Shown: positions 48,949-58,708 of the stretch, one piece after another
How positions within the stretch are numbered: the stretch's first letter is position 1
Layout of the letters: each line of letters starts with the position of its first letter
Source of the DNA: Sphingomonas sp. S1-29
Lineage (GTDB): Bacteria > Pseudomonadota > Alphaproteobacteria > Sphingomonadales > Sphingomonadaceae
Direction: 5' to 3'
DNA: 64,000 nucleotides
NCBI RefSeq assembly: GCF_026167545.1
Contig: NZ_CP110678.1
Coordinates: 1,609,501-1,673,500, forward strand
Notes under the pieces: model-generated
What the model saw: only the letters and a program-made list of their open reading frames with translations
Told to the model about the DNA's origin: nothing
Databases searched by the model: none
Translations under genes and position numbers: made by a program

Positions 48949-49929
48949 TCAAGGCAGCAGCACCGTGCTCCCCGTCGTCTCCCCAGCTTCGATCGCTCGA
49001 TGCGCCTGCGCGACATCCGCCAGCGCAAACGTCTGCCCGACATGCGCCGCGATCGCGCCGTCGCGCAGCATCGCGAACACCCGGTCGGCGGCCTGCTGCC
49101 GCGCATGGTGCGTCGTCGCATAGTCGAACAAGGTCGGGCGGGTGACGAACAGCGATCCCTTCGCCGCCAGCACCCCCAGATTGACGCCATCGACCGGACC
49201 GCTGGCGTTGCCATAGCTGACGATCAGCCCGCGCCGCGCCGCGCTGTCGAGCGAGGCGGCCCAGGTCGCCTTGCCGACCCCGTCGAACACCACCGGCACT
49301 CCGGCACCATCGGTGATGGCACGCACCCGCGCGGCGATATCCTCGCTGCGGTGGAGGATGACATGATCGGCACCCGCCTGGCGCGCCTGGTCGGCCTTCG
49401 CTTCGCTACCCACCACGCCGATCACCGTAGCACCGATCGCCTTGAGCCAGCCGACCAGCAACAGCCCCACCCCGCCCGCGGCGGCATGGACCAGCACCGT
49501 CTGCCCGGCCTGCACCTTCGCGCATGGCTCGATCAGGAACCACGCGGTCGCGCCCTTGAGCATCAGCGCCGCCGCGTCGGTGTCGGCGACGTCGTCGGGC
49601 AGCCGGACCAATTGATCGACTGCGACATTGCGCGCGGTCGCATACGCCCCGCGCGCCGGACCGAAGGTGCCGACGCGGTCGCCGATCGCGAAGCCCTCGA
49701 CGCCCTTGCCCAGCGCATCGATCACCCCGGCACCTTCGGCACCCAGCACCGCAGGGAACTCGACCGGGTACAGCCCGCCGCGATGATAGGTGTCGATATA
49801 GTTCAGCCCGATCGCGGTGGCGCGTAGCCGCACCTCACCCGCGGCGGGGGGCGGCAGATCGACCTGCACCCATTCGAACGCATCGGGACCGCCGGTGGCG
49901 GCAAGCCGCTGGACCCAGGCGGCGCTCAT
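48949..49929 (-). CDS. Quinone oxidoreductase (zinc-free MDR, QOR type)
   Basis: A 326-residue NADPH-dependent quinone reductase of the zeta-crystallin branch: GLNYIDTYHRGGLYPVEFPAVL near the N-terminus and the nucleotide-binding VHAAAGGVGLLLVGWLKAIG in the middle, with no structural-zinc Cys cluster. The start at 49929 overlaps the stop of the upstream SDR gene (ATGA), so the two are co-translated. The pair may handle related short-chain carbonyl compounds, but the substrate is unknown. A longer open frame upstream is only the antisense frame of the SDR gene. Confidence 0.88.
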   Translation of the reverse strand: MSAAWVQRLAATGGPDAFEWVQVDLPPPAAGEVRLRATAIGLNYIDTYHRGGLYPVEFPAVLGAEGAGVIDALGKGVEGFAIGDRVGTFGPARGAYATARNVAVDQLVRLPDDVADTDAAALMLKGATAWFLIEPCAKVQAGQTVLVHAAAGGVGLLLVGWLKAIGATVIGVVGSEAKADQARQAGADHVILHRSEDIAARVRAITDGAGVPVVFDGVGKATWAASLDSAARRGLIVSYGNASGPVDGVNLGVLAAKGSLFVTRPTLFDYATTHHARQQAADRVFAMLRDGAIAAHVGQTFALADVAQAHRAIEAGETTGSTVLLP

Positions 49930-50675
49930 GCTGGCTGCCCGTTCGACGCCGACAGCCCACCATCGACCGGCAACGTCACCCCCGAGATGAAGCCGGCATC
50001 CTCGCTGGCGAGGAAGGCGATCGCCGCCGCCAGATCCTCGGGTTCGCCGATCCGGCCGAGCGGGATACGCTCGACGAAACTCGCCACGGTCTTTTCGTCC
50101 ATATAGTCCTCGGTCATGCCTGTCCGGGTGAAGGTAGGCGCGACCGCGTTGACTCGCACGCCCTGTTTGCCGTGATCGAGCGCCATCGCGCGCGTCAGGT
50201 TGGTGACTGCGCCTTTCGATGCATTGTACGCCGCCTTCTCCCAATCGCCGCCCAGCCCCGACACCGATCCGGTGTTGACGATCGATCCCTTGGCGGTTGC
50301 CAGATACGGCATGGCGTGGCGCGACAGCGCAAAGACGCCGAGCACGTTGACCCGCAGCACGCGTTCGAAATCGGCGGGGCTGGTCTTGGTGATCGATCCT
50401 TCGGGCGCGACCCCGGCATTGTTGACCAATACGTCGATCCCGCCGAAGCGCGCGACCGCGGCTTCGGCAATATCCTTGCACGCCGCATCGTCGCCGACAT
50501 CGGCGACGTGGCACAGCACCCGATCGCCGTTGGCAAACGCCGCGTGCAGCGCGTCGCGCTCGATATCGACCGCGACGAGGTTCGCCCCTTCGGCGAGGAA
50601 CCGCTCGGCGGTCGCCTTGCCGATGCCGGATGCGGCGCCGGTGACGATCACCGTCTTGCCCTGAAATCGCGTCAT
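49926..50675 (-). CDS. Short-chain dehydrogenase/reductase (FabG-like)
   Basis: A 249-residue NAD(P)-dependent SDR. Motifs: VTGAASGIGKATA (cofactor), LVNNAGVAPEG, the catalytic Ser in NTGSVSGLGG and the YNASK catalytic Tyr/Lys, and a C-terminal GVTLPVDGG. ATG 50675 follows GGAGA at good spacing; an in-frame TTG at 50687 is rejected. It is the first gene of a two-gene operon with the quinone oxidoreductase, divergent from the aldehyde dehydrogenase at 50791. Confidence 0.9.
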   Translation of the reverse strand: MTRFQGKTVIVTGAASGIGKATAERFLAEGANLVAVDIERDALHAAFANGDRVLCHVADVGDDAACKDIAEAAVARFGGIDVLVNNAGVAPEGSITKTSPADFERVLRVNVLGVFALSRHAMPYLATAKGSIVNTGSVSGLGGDWEKAAYNASKGAVTNLTRAMALDHGKQGVRVNAVAPTFTRTGMTEDYMDEKTVASFVERIPLGRIGEPEDLAAAIAFLASEDAGFISGVTLPVDGGLSASNGQPA

Positions 50676-50790
50676 GCCATTCTCCAAAAGTCGTTTGCGC
50701 CCGAACGCGGCGGGACGGTTTCGGGTTGCAACGCTTCGCCGCGCTCGCCATCGTCGATCACGTACCCGATATTCAAAAAGGATGGCGAGG

Positions 50791-52215
50791 ATGCGCGATT
50801 ACCTGAAGCATTATATCGACGGCGCCTGGGTCGATAGCGACGGCGGCACGCTGCACGAAGTGATCAACCCCGCCACCGAACAGCCTTGTAGCCGGATCAC
50901 GCTCGGCACCGAGGCCGATGTCGATACCGCTGTGGTTGCCGCGCGGCGGGCGTTCGAGCGTTTCGGTCCCAGCAGTGTCGACGATCGGATCGCGCTGCTC
51001 GAGGCGATCAAGGTCGAATACAAGGCCCGCGCGGGCGAGCTTGCCGAGGCGATCGCGCTCGAAATGGGCTGCCCGATCTCGGTCGCGCGTACCGCGCAGG
51101 TCGGGTCGGGAATCGGCCACCTCGCCGCGGCGATCAAGGCGCTGCGCGACTTCACCTTCGAAGAGACGATCAACACCAGCATCGTGGTGCACGAGCCGAT
51201 CGGCGTCGTCGCGCTGATCACGCCCTGGAACTGGCCGCTCAACCAGATCGTCGCCAAGGTCGCGCCCGCGCTCGCGGCGGGCAATACGATGATCCTCAAG
51301 CCGTCGGAGGAAGCGCCGGCATGTGCGGCGATCTTCGCCGAGATCCTCGACGCCGCCGGGGTGCCACCGGGGGTGTTCAACCTGGTCAATGGCGACGGCG
51401 CGGGGGTCGGCGCGGCGCTTTCGGCGCATCCGGGGATCGACATGGTCAGCTTCACCGGATCGACGCGCGCTGGGATCATGGTCGCCAAAAGCGCCGCCGA
51501 CACCGTCAAGCGCGTCCACCAGGAACTCGGCGGCAAGGCGCCCTCGGTCGTGCTCGACAGCGCCGACATGGCCAAGGCGGTCCCTGGGACGTTGATGGCG
51601 GTCCTGCTCAACTCGGGGCAAAGCTGTATTGCGCCCACCCGGCTGCTGGTCCCGGCGGCGCGGCAGGACGAAGCGGTCGAAATCGCGCGGGCGATGGTCG
51701 AGGCGACCAAGACCGGCGACCCGATGACCGAGGGGCGGCACATCGGCCCGCTGGTCAACCAAGCGCAGTTCGACAAGGTGCAGGCGCTGATCGAGGCGGG
51801 GATCGCCGAGGGCGCGACGCTTGAGGCCGGCGGCCCCGGCCGACCCGAGGGCGTCGATACCGGCTATTATGTGCGCCCCACCCTGTTCTCGAACGTGACC
51901 AACGACATGAGCATCGCGCGCGAGGAAATCTTCGGCCCGGTGGTGACGATCATCCCCTATGACAGCGAGGAGGACGCGATCCGCATCGCCAACGACACCG
52001 CCTATGGCCTGTCGGCGGTGCTGTTCGGTGACAAGGACGGGATCTCGCGGGTCGCGCCGCGGCTGCGCGCCGGCATGGTGTACGTCAATGGTGGCCAGCC
52101 CGATCCGAGCGTGCCCTTCGGCGGCTACAAGCAGTCGGGCAATGGCCGCGAATATGGCAAGTTCGGCTTGGCCGAATTCATGGAAGTGAAATCGGTGGTC
52201 GGGATGCTGGCCTGA
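50791..52215 (+). CDS. Aldehyde dehydrogenase (NAD+)
   Basis: A 474-residue enzyme with ITPWNWPLNQI, FTGSTRAGIMVA, the Glu in QELGGKAPSVV, the catalytic Cys in NSGQSCIAPTR, EEIFGPVVTI and PFGGYKQSGNGREYG. ATG 50791 (MRDYLKHYIDGAWVDSDGG) has AAGGA eight bases upstream; an ATG nine bases earlier is a weaker choice. It faces the SDR/quinone oxidoreductase operon across 115 bp and may be part of the same catabolic unit. The substrate is unknown. Confidence 0.9.
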   Translation: MRDYLKHYIDGAWVDSDGGTLHEVINPATEQPCSRITLGTEADVDTAVVAARRAFERFGPSSVDDRIALLEAIKVEYKARAGELAEAIALEMGCPISVARTAQVGSGIGHLAAAIKALRDFTFEETINTSIVVHEPIGVVALITPWNWPLNQIVAKVAPALAAGNTMILKPSEEAPACAAIFAEILDAAGVPPGVFNLVNGDGAGVGAALSAHPGIDMVSFTGSTRAGIMVAKSAADTVKRVHQELGGKAPSVVLDSADMAKAVPGTLMAVLLNSGQSCIAPTRLLVPAARQDEAVEIARAMVEATKTGDPMTEGRHIGPLVNQAQFDKVQALIEAGIAEGATLEAGGPGRPEGVDTGYYVRPTLFSNVTNDMSIAREEIFGPVVTIIPYDSEEDAIRIANDTAYGLSAVLFGDKDGISRVAPRLRAGMVYVNGGQPDPSVPFGGYKQSGNGREYGKFGLAEFMEVKSVVGMLA

Positions 52216-52266
52216 TCCCTATCGACGGCCCGGCTGAACCGGGCCGCCGCTATGCCCCGGTGGCTT

Positions 52267-52593
52267 TTAGCCGAGCAATTCTTCGAGAAACGACTTTTTG
52301 CGCTTTTTGCCGTGATAGCGATCGTCGTTGCGATACCCGCCGCTGCCGCTCCACGGATTGCCTTGTGGCTGCTGATAGGATGGCTGCGGCGGCGGCGCAT
52401 AGCTTGGCTGCGGCGCGGCGGGGGCCTGTTCGGCGGCGCTACGCTCGATGATCTTGTCGAGTTCGCCGCGATCGAGCCACACGCCGCGGCAGGTGGGGCA
52501 ATAATCGATCTCGATGCCGTGGCGCTCGGCCATGGCGAGCGGAGTCTTGCAAACGGGGCATGGCATCCCGGCAACGGCTTCGGCTGAACGCAT
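52267..52593 (-). CDS. TFIIB-type zinc-ribbon protein
   Basis: A 108-residue protein with an N-terminal zinc ribbon (MPCPVCKTPL ... IDYCPTCRGVWLDRGELDKI, residues about 10-50), a Pro/Gln/Tyr-rich flexible middle (PQPSYAPPPQPSYQQPQG) and a basic C-terminus (GKKRKKSFLEELLG). This architecture (zf-TFIIB) is common in proteobacteria; the role is unknown. GGAGAG precedes ATG 52593. Confidence 0.85.
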   Translation of the reverse strand: MRSAEAVAGMPCPVCKTPLAMAERHGIEIDYCPTCRGVWLDRGELDKIIERSAAEQAPAAPQPSYAPPPQPSYQQPQGNPWSGSGGYRNDDRYHGKKRKKSFLEELLG

Positions 52594-52648
52594 CGAACTC
52601 TCCTGCTGATGAACGGTCGATATGGGGTATAGGGCGGACCTGCGCAAA

Positions 52649-54424
52649 TCAGCTGACCGGCCACACCCACAGGATCATCGGCGTGCCCACCAGCAGCACC
52701 AGCACCGATAGCGGCGCGCCCAGCCGCGCATAATCGCCGAAGCGATAGCCCCCGGGCCCCATCACCAGCGTGTTGCACTGGTGGCCGATCGGGGTGAGGA
52801 AATCACACCCCGCGCCCACCGCGGTCGCCATCAGGAACGGCTCGGGACGGTAGCCCAAGCTGGCAGCGAAGGTCGCGGCGATCGGCGCCATCACCAGCAC
52901 CGTCGCGGCGTTGTTGAGGAACGGCGTCACCGCCATCGCCGCCGCCAGGATCAGCGCGATCGCCCCCCAGGGCGGCAGCGTCACCGCGACCCCCGAGAGC
53001 CACTGGCCGATCAGGTCGCTGGTGCCGGTGGTGCGCAGCGTGTCCGACACCGGAATCAGCGCGCCGAGCATGATCAGGATCGGCCATTCGATATGGTTGT
53101 ACGCCTCGCGGATCGGCATCGCGCCGGTCGCCAGGATCACGCCGGCGGCGCAGAAGAACGCGACCGCAACGGGGACATAGCCGAGCGCGGTCGCGAGCAT
53201 CGCCACCGCCAGGATGCCGATCGGCAGCAGCGACTTGCGGCCATTGCCCAGCCGGATCGTCCGTTCGGCCAGCGGCAGGCAGCCGAGCTCGCGCATCCGA
53301 TCGGGCAGGATCGTCAGCGGTCCCTGCAGCACCAGCACGTCGCCCGCGCGCAGCGTGGTGTTGGCGAGGCGGCGGGTGAGCCGCTCGCCCTGGCGCGACA
53401 CCGCGATCAGGTTGACGCCATAGCGCTGGCGCAGCAGCAGCCGGCCCGCGGTCCGCCCGATCAAGGGCGAATCGACGTTGATCACCGCCTCGATCACCCC
53501 GACCTCGTCGCTCTCAGTGCCTTCGGGCCCGTCACGGTGATGCCCCTCGAGCTCGAGCCGATCGCCGGCGATGACGCGCTCGAGGCTGTCGGGTGCGCCG
53601 CCCAGGATCAGCGTGTCGTCCTCGTGCAGCTCCATCGTATCATTGGGCATCGTCCGCAGGCCGTTGCGCAGCAGCGCGGTGACGGTGACCTCATGCTCGT
53701 GGCGCTCGACGAAGTCACCGACGGTCTCGCCGATCGCGGGCGATTTGGGGGCGATCGTCGCTTCGGTGACATAGCTGTTGATGTCGAGCGATTCGCCCAT
53801 CGTCGCGGCGCCGCGCCGATCGCTCGGCAGCAGCCGATAGGCGAAGAACAGATAAATCAGCCCCATCACCGCAAGCACCGCGCCGACGGGTAGATAATCG
53901 AACATCTCGAACGGCTGGCCGGTAATCTCCTCGCGCACCCGGCTGACGATGACGTTGGGCGAGGTACCGACCAGCGTCATCAGCCCGCCGAGCAGCGACG
54001 CGAACGCCATCGGCATCAGGAAGGCCGAGGGCGACACCTGCGACTTCTTGGCCATCTGGAACGCCACCGGCATCATCATCGCCAGCGCGCCGATATTCTT
54101 GACCAGCCCCGAGGCGAGCCCGACGGTACCCGTCAGCAGCAGCAACTGGGTGCGGACGCTGGTGACGCGCTTTTGGAGGAAGCCCATCGTCGTTTCGACG
54201 ACCCCCGAGCGCTGGACCGCGCCCGAGATCACCAGCGCCGACCCGACGATGATGACGATGTCGTCCGAAAAGCCGGTGAACGCCTCGGCCGGGCTGACGA
54301 TTCCGACCGCGAGCGCCGCCATCAGCGCGATGATCGCGACCAGATCGTAGCGCAGCTTCCCCCAGATGAAGAGACCCATCATCCCCAGCAGGACGGCGAC
54401 CGACAGGATCTGAGGAAGGGTCAT
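52649..54424 (-). CDS. SLC13-type permease with two TrkA-C domains
   Basis: A 591-residue inner-membrane anion or sodium-coupled transporter (DASS/ArsB superfamily). Hydrophobic helices occupy residues about 5-200 and 390-590, with AFASLLGGLMTLVGTSPNVI in the first half and TPIGHQCNTLVMGPG in the second (the duplicated SNT-type motifs). Between them lie two RCK_C/TrkA-C domains (about 205-385), each with the L..GD.L.L.G pattern, likely ligand-binding regulators. The substrate could be sulfate, dicarboxylate or another anion and cannot be told from the sequence. Confidence 0.88.
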   Translation of the reverse strand: MTLPQILSVAVLLGMMGLFIWGKLRYDLVAIIALMAALAVGIVSPAEAFTGFSDDIVIIVGSALVISGAVQRSGVVETTMGFLQKRVTSVRTQLLLLTGTVGLASGLVKNIGALAMMMPVAFQMAKKSQVSPSAFLMPMAFASLLGGLMTLVGTSPNVIVSRVREEITGQPFEMFDYLPVGAVLAVMGLIYLFFAYRLLPSDRRGAATMGESLDINSYVTEATIAPKSPAIGETVGDFVERHEHEVTVTALLRNGLRTMPNDTMELHEDDTLILGGAPDSLERVIAGDRLELEGHHRDGPEGTESDEVGVIEAVINVDSPLIGRTAGRLLLRQRYGVNLIAVSRQGERLTRRLANTTLRAGDVLVLQGPLTILPDRMRELGCLPLAERTIRLGNGRKSLLPIGILAVAMLATALGYVPVAVAFFCAAGVILATGAMPIREAYNHIEWPILIMLGALIPVSDTLRTTGTSDLIGQWLSGVAVTLPPWGAIALILAAAMAVTPFLNNAATVLVMAPIAATFAASLGYRPEPFLMATAVGAGCDFLTPIGHQCNTLVMGPGGYRFGDYARLGAPLSVLVLLVGTPMILWVWPVS

Positions 54425-54541
54425 CGGGCGGGCTACCTAGGAGATGGGCTCATGGAACGGGACCGGTCACCGCCACGTCGGCGAACAAGCGAAGCGGACT
54501 GCCGTTAGGTCCATGATTTGGCAATACCGCACGCGATAAGA

Positions 54542-57500
54542 TCAATAATCGCGCGACACGCGCACATTCGCACTCTGCCGCCCGATGGTCGAGATCGACG
54601 ACAGCAGCGACAGCCAGCGCGTCAGCTGGAACTCGACGCGGGTCGCCGAATAGCCCTGCCCGTCGGAGATGATCTCGACATAGGTGCGCCGCGTCACGAA
54701 CTTGCCCGCGGCGATCGAGGTGCCCTGGCCCGTCTGCGGATCGGCGGCGACGATTCGCAGCCGGTCGAGCCCCGCCGCGCGCCGCACCGCATTGATCGGG
54801 TCGAGCCCGTTGCCGCCATCCTGCAGCGCCGACACCGCCGATGCCAGCTGCAGCGCCTCGGGCGCCGAGAGATTGGTGATCGAGGTGCCGAACAACAGCC
54901 GCGAGAGCAGTTCGTCCTCGGGCAAAGCGGGGATGCTCGAAAAGCCGATCTGGGGTTTCAGCGCGTTGCCCGTCACGCGGATCGTCGCGTTAAGCCCCTG
55001 GGTGTTGGCGTTGGCCGAAATGTCGAGCGCGGGGTTCGAGGGCACCGATCCATCGAAGCTGATCCGCCCGCGATCGATGTCGAAGCTGCGCCCGGCAAAG
55101 TCATAGTCGCCGCGCACCAGATCGGCGCGTCCGCGGATCTGCGGTGCGGTCGGCTCGCCACCGATCCGCAGGTTCGCCGACCATTCGCTGTCGAGGCCCA
55201 GCCCGGTCACCGCCATGTTGCCCGGCGCACGCGCGCGCAGGTCGAGCTTCCACGGCTCGATCCGTTCGGGCTCGGCATCGTCGCCGCCGCGCTGGTTGAT
55301 CTCGGTGATGTTGAGCCGCGGGATCGGCGCGGCGACCACCGCCTGGCCGAGCCGGTAGCGGCTGCTGTTGAGTACCACTTCGCCGCCGATCGTGCCGCCG
55401 CGCCCGTCGGACGTGATGCTGATCGGCCCGGTCACCGTCGCACCGATATCGTCGCGGTTGATCAGCAGCGCATTCTGCGCGTTGACGTTCAGGTCGATGC
55501 CGAAGCCGCGCACCGCGGAAAGGTCGAAGCTGCCCGATCCCGAGACGCTGCCTTGGCGCCCGTCGCGCGCCTGGAACTGATCGATCACCAGCCGCGACCC
55601 GTTGAAACGCCCGCGCGTCTGGACGTTGGTGAGCACGGTGCCGGTGACGGTGCTTTCGATCCGCGCATTCTCGCTGCGCAGCGACCCGCGGATCCGCGGA
55701 TCGGCGAGCCTGCCGCTCACATCGGCGCCGATCGCCACCGGCCCCGACAGGTCGAACAGCTCGATCCCCGTGAGCCGCCAAAGCGTGTCGGCGGGACCAC
55801 CATAGCGAAGCTGCGCGACCAAAGGCGCGTTCGCTAGACGCTGCGCAAGGCTGCCAGCACCCAGCGGCGCCAGCCGCGCCTGCGCGCGACCGATCGTCCG
55901 CCCGCCCGACGCCATGATCGCGCGGAAGCCCGCCTGACCCGGCTGGAGCACGCCCTTCACCCCGACATCGATCGGCCGCGACGAGAGCACCAGCCCCGCG
56001 CGGCTGAGCCCGCGGATCGTCATGTCGACCGACCCCGTCGGCGCGGCGTCGGCACGCGCGACATAACTCAGCTTGCCGGTCGCGCGCCCGCCCAGCCCCA
56101 GCCCCGGATAGCCGATGTCGAGCACCGTCAGCGGCATCCGCGTGACGCTGGCGTCGATCGCAGTAGTGCCGCCGGCGAGGGTACCGGCAATTTGTGCCTC
56201 GCCGTCGGCGAAGGTCAACCGCGTGGGTTCCAGCCGCCAGCCATCGCCCTCGCGGCGGATCACCGCGGGCGACACCAGCTTGAGCGGCCGGCGATCGACG
56301 GTGCCGCCGCCGCTGATCGTGTAGCTGTCGGCCGCGATCCGCGCGGTCGCATCGATCGCGAAGCCGCGGCCGCGCGACCCCGCCAGCGCGACCTTGGCGT
56401 CGCCGACGCCATCGACCAGCCGCGCACTGCCGTCGAACCGCGCGAGCGTCAGCCCACCGGCGCGCAGGCCGCGCGCGAGCACATTGCCCTCGAGCGTGGT
56501 GCCGGCGGGATCGAGCAAGGTCGTGAAGCGCAATTGGCCGCGGCGGACGCTGAGCGTCTCGGCGAGTTGCGCGCCCTGCGCATCGATCGCGCCGTCGATC
56601 CGCTGGATGCCGGCTTGCACCGCGAACGCCAGATTGCCCGACAGCCCGCCGCCAGCGACGTCGAGCCGCCCGTCGAACCCGCCGGCGACGATATCGAGCG
56701 CGCCGCTCGCGCGCGTTCCCGCGACGTCGAGCCGCGCGACCTCGATGCGGCCGCTGCCCCCGCGCGGCAGCAGGATCGCGCCCTCGCTGGTGAAGGGCCC
56801 CAGCCGCGATCCGCCCGCGGCGGTATAGACATAGCCTTGCGGTGTCGGATCGAGCCGCGCCTGGACGTCGCTGAGGCCGAGCGTCGCGTTGGGCAACGCC
56901 AGCCGCAGCTCGACGGTGGGGCGATCGATCCGCCCGTTCAGCTTGAGCGTGACCGGGCCATATTGGCGCTGGGTGCCGCTGCCCTCGAAATAAAAGGTCC
57001 CGTCGACGCGGCGGAAGCCGTTGCCGCGCAGCGTCAGGTCGGGCGAGGTGAGCACGGCATTGCGGAAATAGAGGATGCGGTCGGCGCCGCGCTCGAGCCC
57101 GGTGACGATCCGCGGCAGCCCGCCGGTAAGCGAGCGGAAGAAGCCATTGTCGAGCCGCACGACCTGCGCGGTGCCGCGCCCGAGGATTCGCGTACCGCGG
57201 CCATTGGCGCCGGGCACGACGCTGAGCCGAGAATCGACATCGACGATGCCAAGGCCAGGGATCAGATAGCGTTGCAGTCCGCCCGCCAGCCCGACTTCAT
57301 ATTGCCCGGTACGCAGGTCGACGAACACCATCACCCGGCCCGACAATTTGTCCGATCGCAGCTGCAACTGGTCGCCGGTGATGTTCGCCGCGGTCACCTT
57401 GAGCGCGCCCGCCACCGACAGGTTGCGCAGGATGCCGCCCGCGACATTGCCGACCCCGGTCACGCGCGCGGCGGTGAGGCGGATCGGAACGGTGACCGGC

Positions 57501-58708
57501 GATGCCGACAGCCGCCCCTGCCCCGCGATCCGCACCTGTTCGAAGCCGGTGCGGTCGAACGCGACCTGCGGCGTGGTCAGCCGATAGTCGAAGCGCGCGG
57601 TCGAGAAACCGCCGTCGAGGATCACGCGCAGCGCGATGTCGCGCCCGGTCATGTTGCCGACCAGGGCGCTCGGCTGGAGGACGCGCACCGAGGTGCGCAG
57701 GTTGCGATAGCGGTTCTCGGCCAGGTCGATGCCGCCGCTGGCTTCGATCGCGAGCGCCGCCGACCGCGCGCTGAGCGTGCCTTCGATCCGTCGGTTGGCG
57801 AAGGTGGCGGCGCCGTTCAGCCGGACGCGCGGCGAGGTCAGCCGCTGCAGCCGCCCGCTCAGCAATGATGCCGGCGCGACTTCGCCGCCCAGCGTGTAGC
57901 GACCGCTTTCGACCCCCAGCCGCAGATCGGCGATCGACACCCCGCCGACCTTCGCCGCCGCCGATCCCTGCCAGCGCGCCCAGCGGCCATCCCCCTCGAC
58001 CGCGAACGCCAGCGGGCGGTTCACCCCGGCCAGCCGCGCGAGCACGCCGTCGCCGCGCCCGCGCCCGCGCGCCGCCAGGTCGAAGCGGTCGCGATCGGGG
58101 GTCGCGTCGAGCTTGATGCGCAGGAAGTCGCTGCCCTCGACCAATGCCGCCAGATCGACCAATGCGCGGCGGTCGCGCACATCGGCGCGGCCGACGAGCC
58201 CGCCGATCCGGCGCTGGCCGGTGATGGCGGGCGCGATCTCGAGCCGGTCGATCGCCAGCCAGCCGATCGCGATGTCGAAGCCCGGCAGGATCGGCCCCTG
58301 CCGCCCGGTCGGCAACAGGTTGGGCAATTTGGCGAGCGTCGCGCGCGGGACGGTCAGGCGGCGGATGTCGAGCCGGTTGGCGCTCCACGCCAGCGGGCGC
58401 CAGTCGAGCTGCGCGCGCGGCGCCGCAAACACCAGCCCGCGTGCGTCATAGATCCGCACGTCGATGAGCGTCGCGCGGCCATAGATCGAGCCTTCGATCC
58501 GGCCAATCCGATAGCGAAGCCCGTTGGCGGGCTTGAGCGCGGCGACCTGATCGGCGACGAAGCGGTGCCCGACCTGGGTATCGAGCAGCAGCACCGCGCC
58601 CGCCACCAGCGCCAGCAAACCCGCGACCATCGCGAGCAGCACGCGCGGCCAGCGCCGCTTGCGCACCGCGGGCGCCGGGTCGATGTCGGCCGAGACGACC
58701 TCGGTCAA
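54542..58708 (-). CDS. tamB: Translocation and assembly module protein TamB
   Basis: A 1388-residue inner-membrane-anchored protein that spans the periplasm and works with TamA, in outer-membrane protein insertion and phospholipid transport. One N-terminal TM helix (VLLAMVAGLLALVAGAVLLL) is followed by about 1,100 residues of repetitive beta structure (Gly/Ala/Arg/Leu-rich, AsmA-like) and the conserved DUF490 C-terminus (GLNATIRVTGNALKPQIGFS ... EDELLSRLLFGTS ... VRVSRDY). The start is TTG, overlapping the tamA stop as TTGA. Confidence 0.93.
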   Translation of the reverse strand: MTEVVSADIDPAPAVRKRRWPRVLLAMVAGLLALVAGAVLLLDTQVGHRFVADQVAALKPANGLRYRIGRIEGSIYGRATLIDVRIYDARGLVFAAPRAQLDWRPLAWSANRLDIRRLTVPRATLAKLPNLLPTGRQGPILPGFDIAIGWLAIDRLEIAPAITGQRRIGGLVGRADVRDRRALVDLAALVEGSDFLRIKLDATPDRDRFDLAARGRGRGDGVLARLAGVNRPLAFAVEGDGRWARWQGSAAAKVGGVSIADLRLGVESGRYTLGGEVAPASLLSGRLQRLTSPRVRLNGAATFANRRIEGTLSARSAALAIEASGGIDLAENRYRNLRTSVRVLQPSALVGNMTGRDIALRVILDGGFSTARFDYRLTTPQVAFDRTGFEQVRIAGQGRLSASPVTVPIRLTAARVTGVGNVAGGILRNLSVAGALKVTAANITGDQLQLRSDKLSGRVMVFVDLRTGQYEVGLAGGLQRYLIPGLGIVDVDSRLSVVPGANGRGTRILGRGTAQVVRLDNGFFRSLTGGLPRIVTGLERGADRILYFRNAVLTSPDLTLRGNGFRRVDGTFYFEGSGTQRQYGPVTLKLNGRIDRPTVELRLALPNATLGLSDVQARLDPTPQGYVYTAAGGSRLGPFTSEGAILLPRGGSGRIEVARLDVAGTRASGALDIVAGGFDGRLDVAGGGLSGNLAFAVQAGIQRIDGAIDAQGAQLAETLSVRRGQLRFTTLLDPAGTTLEGNVLARGLRAGGLTLARFDGSARLVDGVGDAKVALAGSRGRGFAIDATARIAADSYTISGGGTVDRRPLKLVSPAVIRREGDGWRLEPTRLTFADGEAQIAGTLAGGTTAIDASVTRMPLTVLDIGYPGLGLGGRATGKLSYVARADAAPTGSVDMTIRGLSRAGLVLSSRPIDVGVKGVLQPGQAGFRAIMASGGRTIGRAQARLAPLGAGSLAQRLANAPLVAQLRYGGPADTLWRLTGIELFDLSGPVAIGADVSGRLADPRIRGSLRSENARIESTVTGTVLTNVQTRGRFNGSRLVIDQFQARDGRQGSVSGSGSFDLSAVRGFGIDLNVNAQNALLINRDDIGATVTGPISITSDGRGGTIGGEVVLNSSRYRLGQAVVAAPIPRLNITEINQRGGDDAEPERIEPWKLDLRARAPGNMAVTGLGLDSEWSANLRIGGEPTAPQIRGRADLVRGDYDFAGRSFDIDRGRISFDGSVPSNPALDISANANTQGLNATIRVTGNALKPQIGFSSIPALPEDELLSRLLFGTSITNLSAPEALQLASAVSALQDGGNGLDPINAVRRAAGLDRLRIVAADPQTGQGTSIAAGKFVTRRTYVEIISDGQGYSATRVEFQLTRWLSLLSSISTIGRQSANVRVSRDY

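Noticed and set aside
48949..50751. 600-residue fusion of an Arg-rich region with quinone oxidoreductase
   Set aside because: The upstream half is the wrong frame of the SDR gene; the ATGA overlap at 49926-49929 gives a clean start for a separate 326-residue oxidoreductase.
54425..54541. Possible small gene between the permease and tamB
   Set aside because: No start codon with a ribosome-binding site and no motif; ordinary intergenic sequence.
56192..57868. Long plus-strand open frame opposite tamB
   Set aside because: Arg/Asp/Ala-rich shadow of tamB with no recognisable motif; tamB has coupling to tamA and conserved ends.
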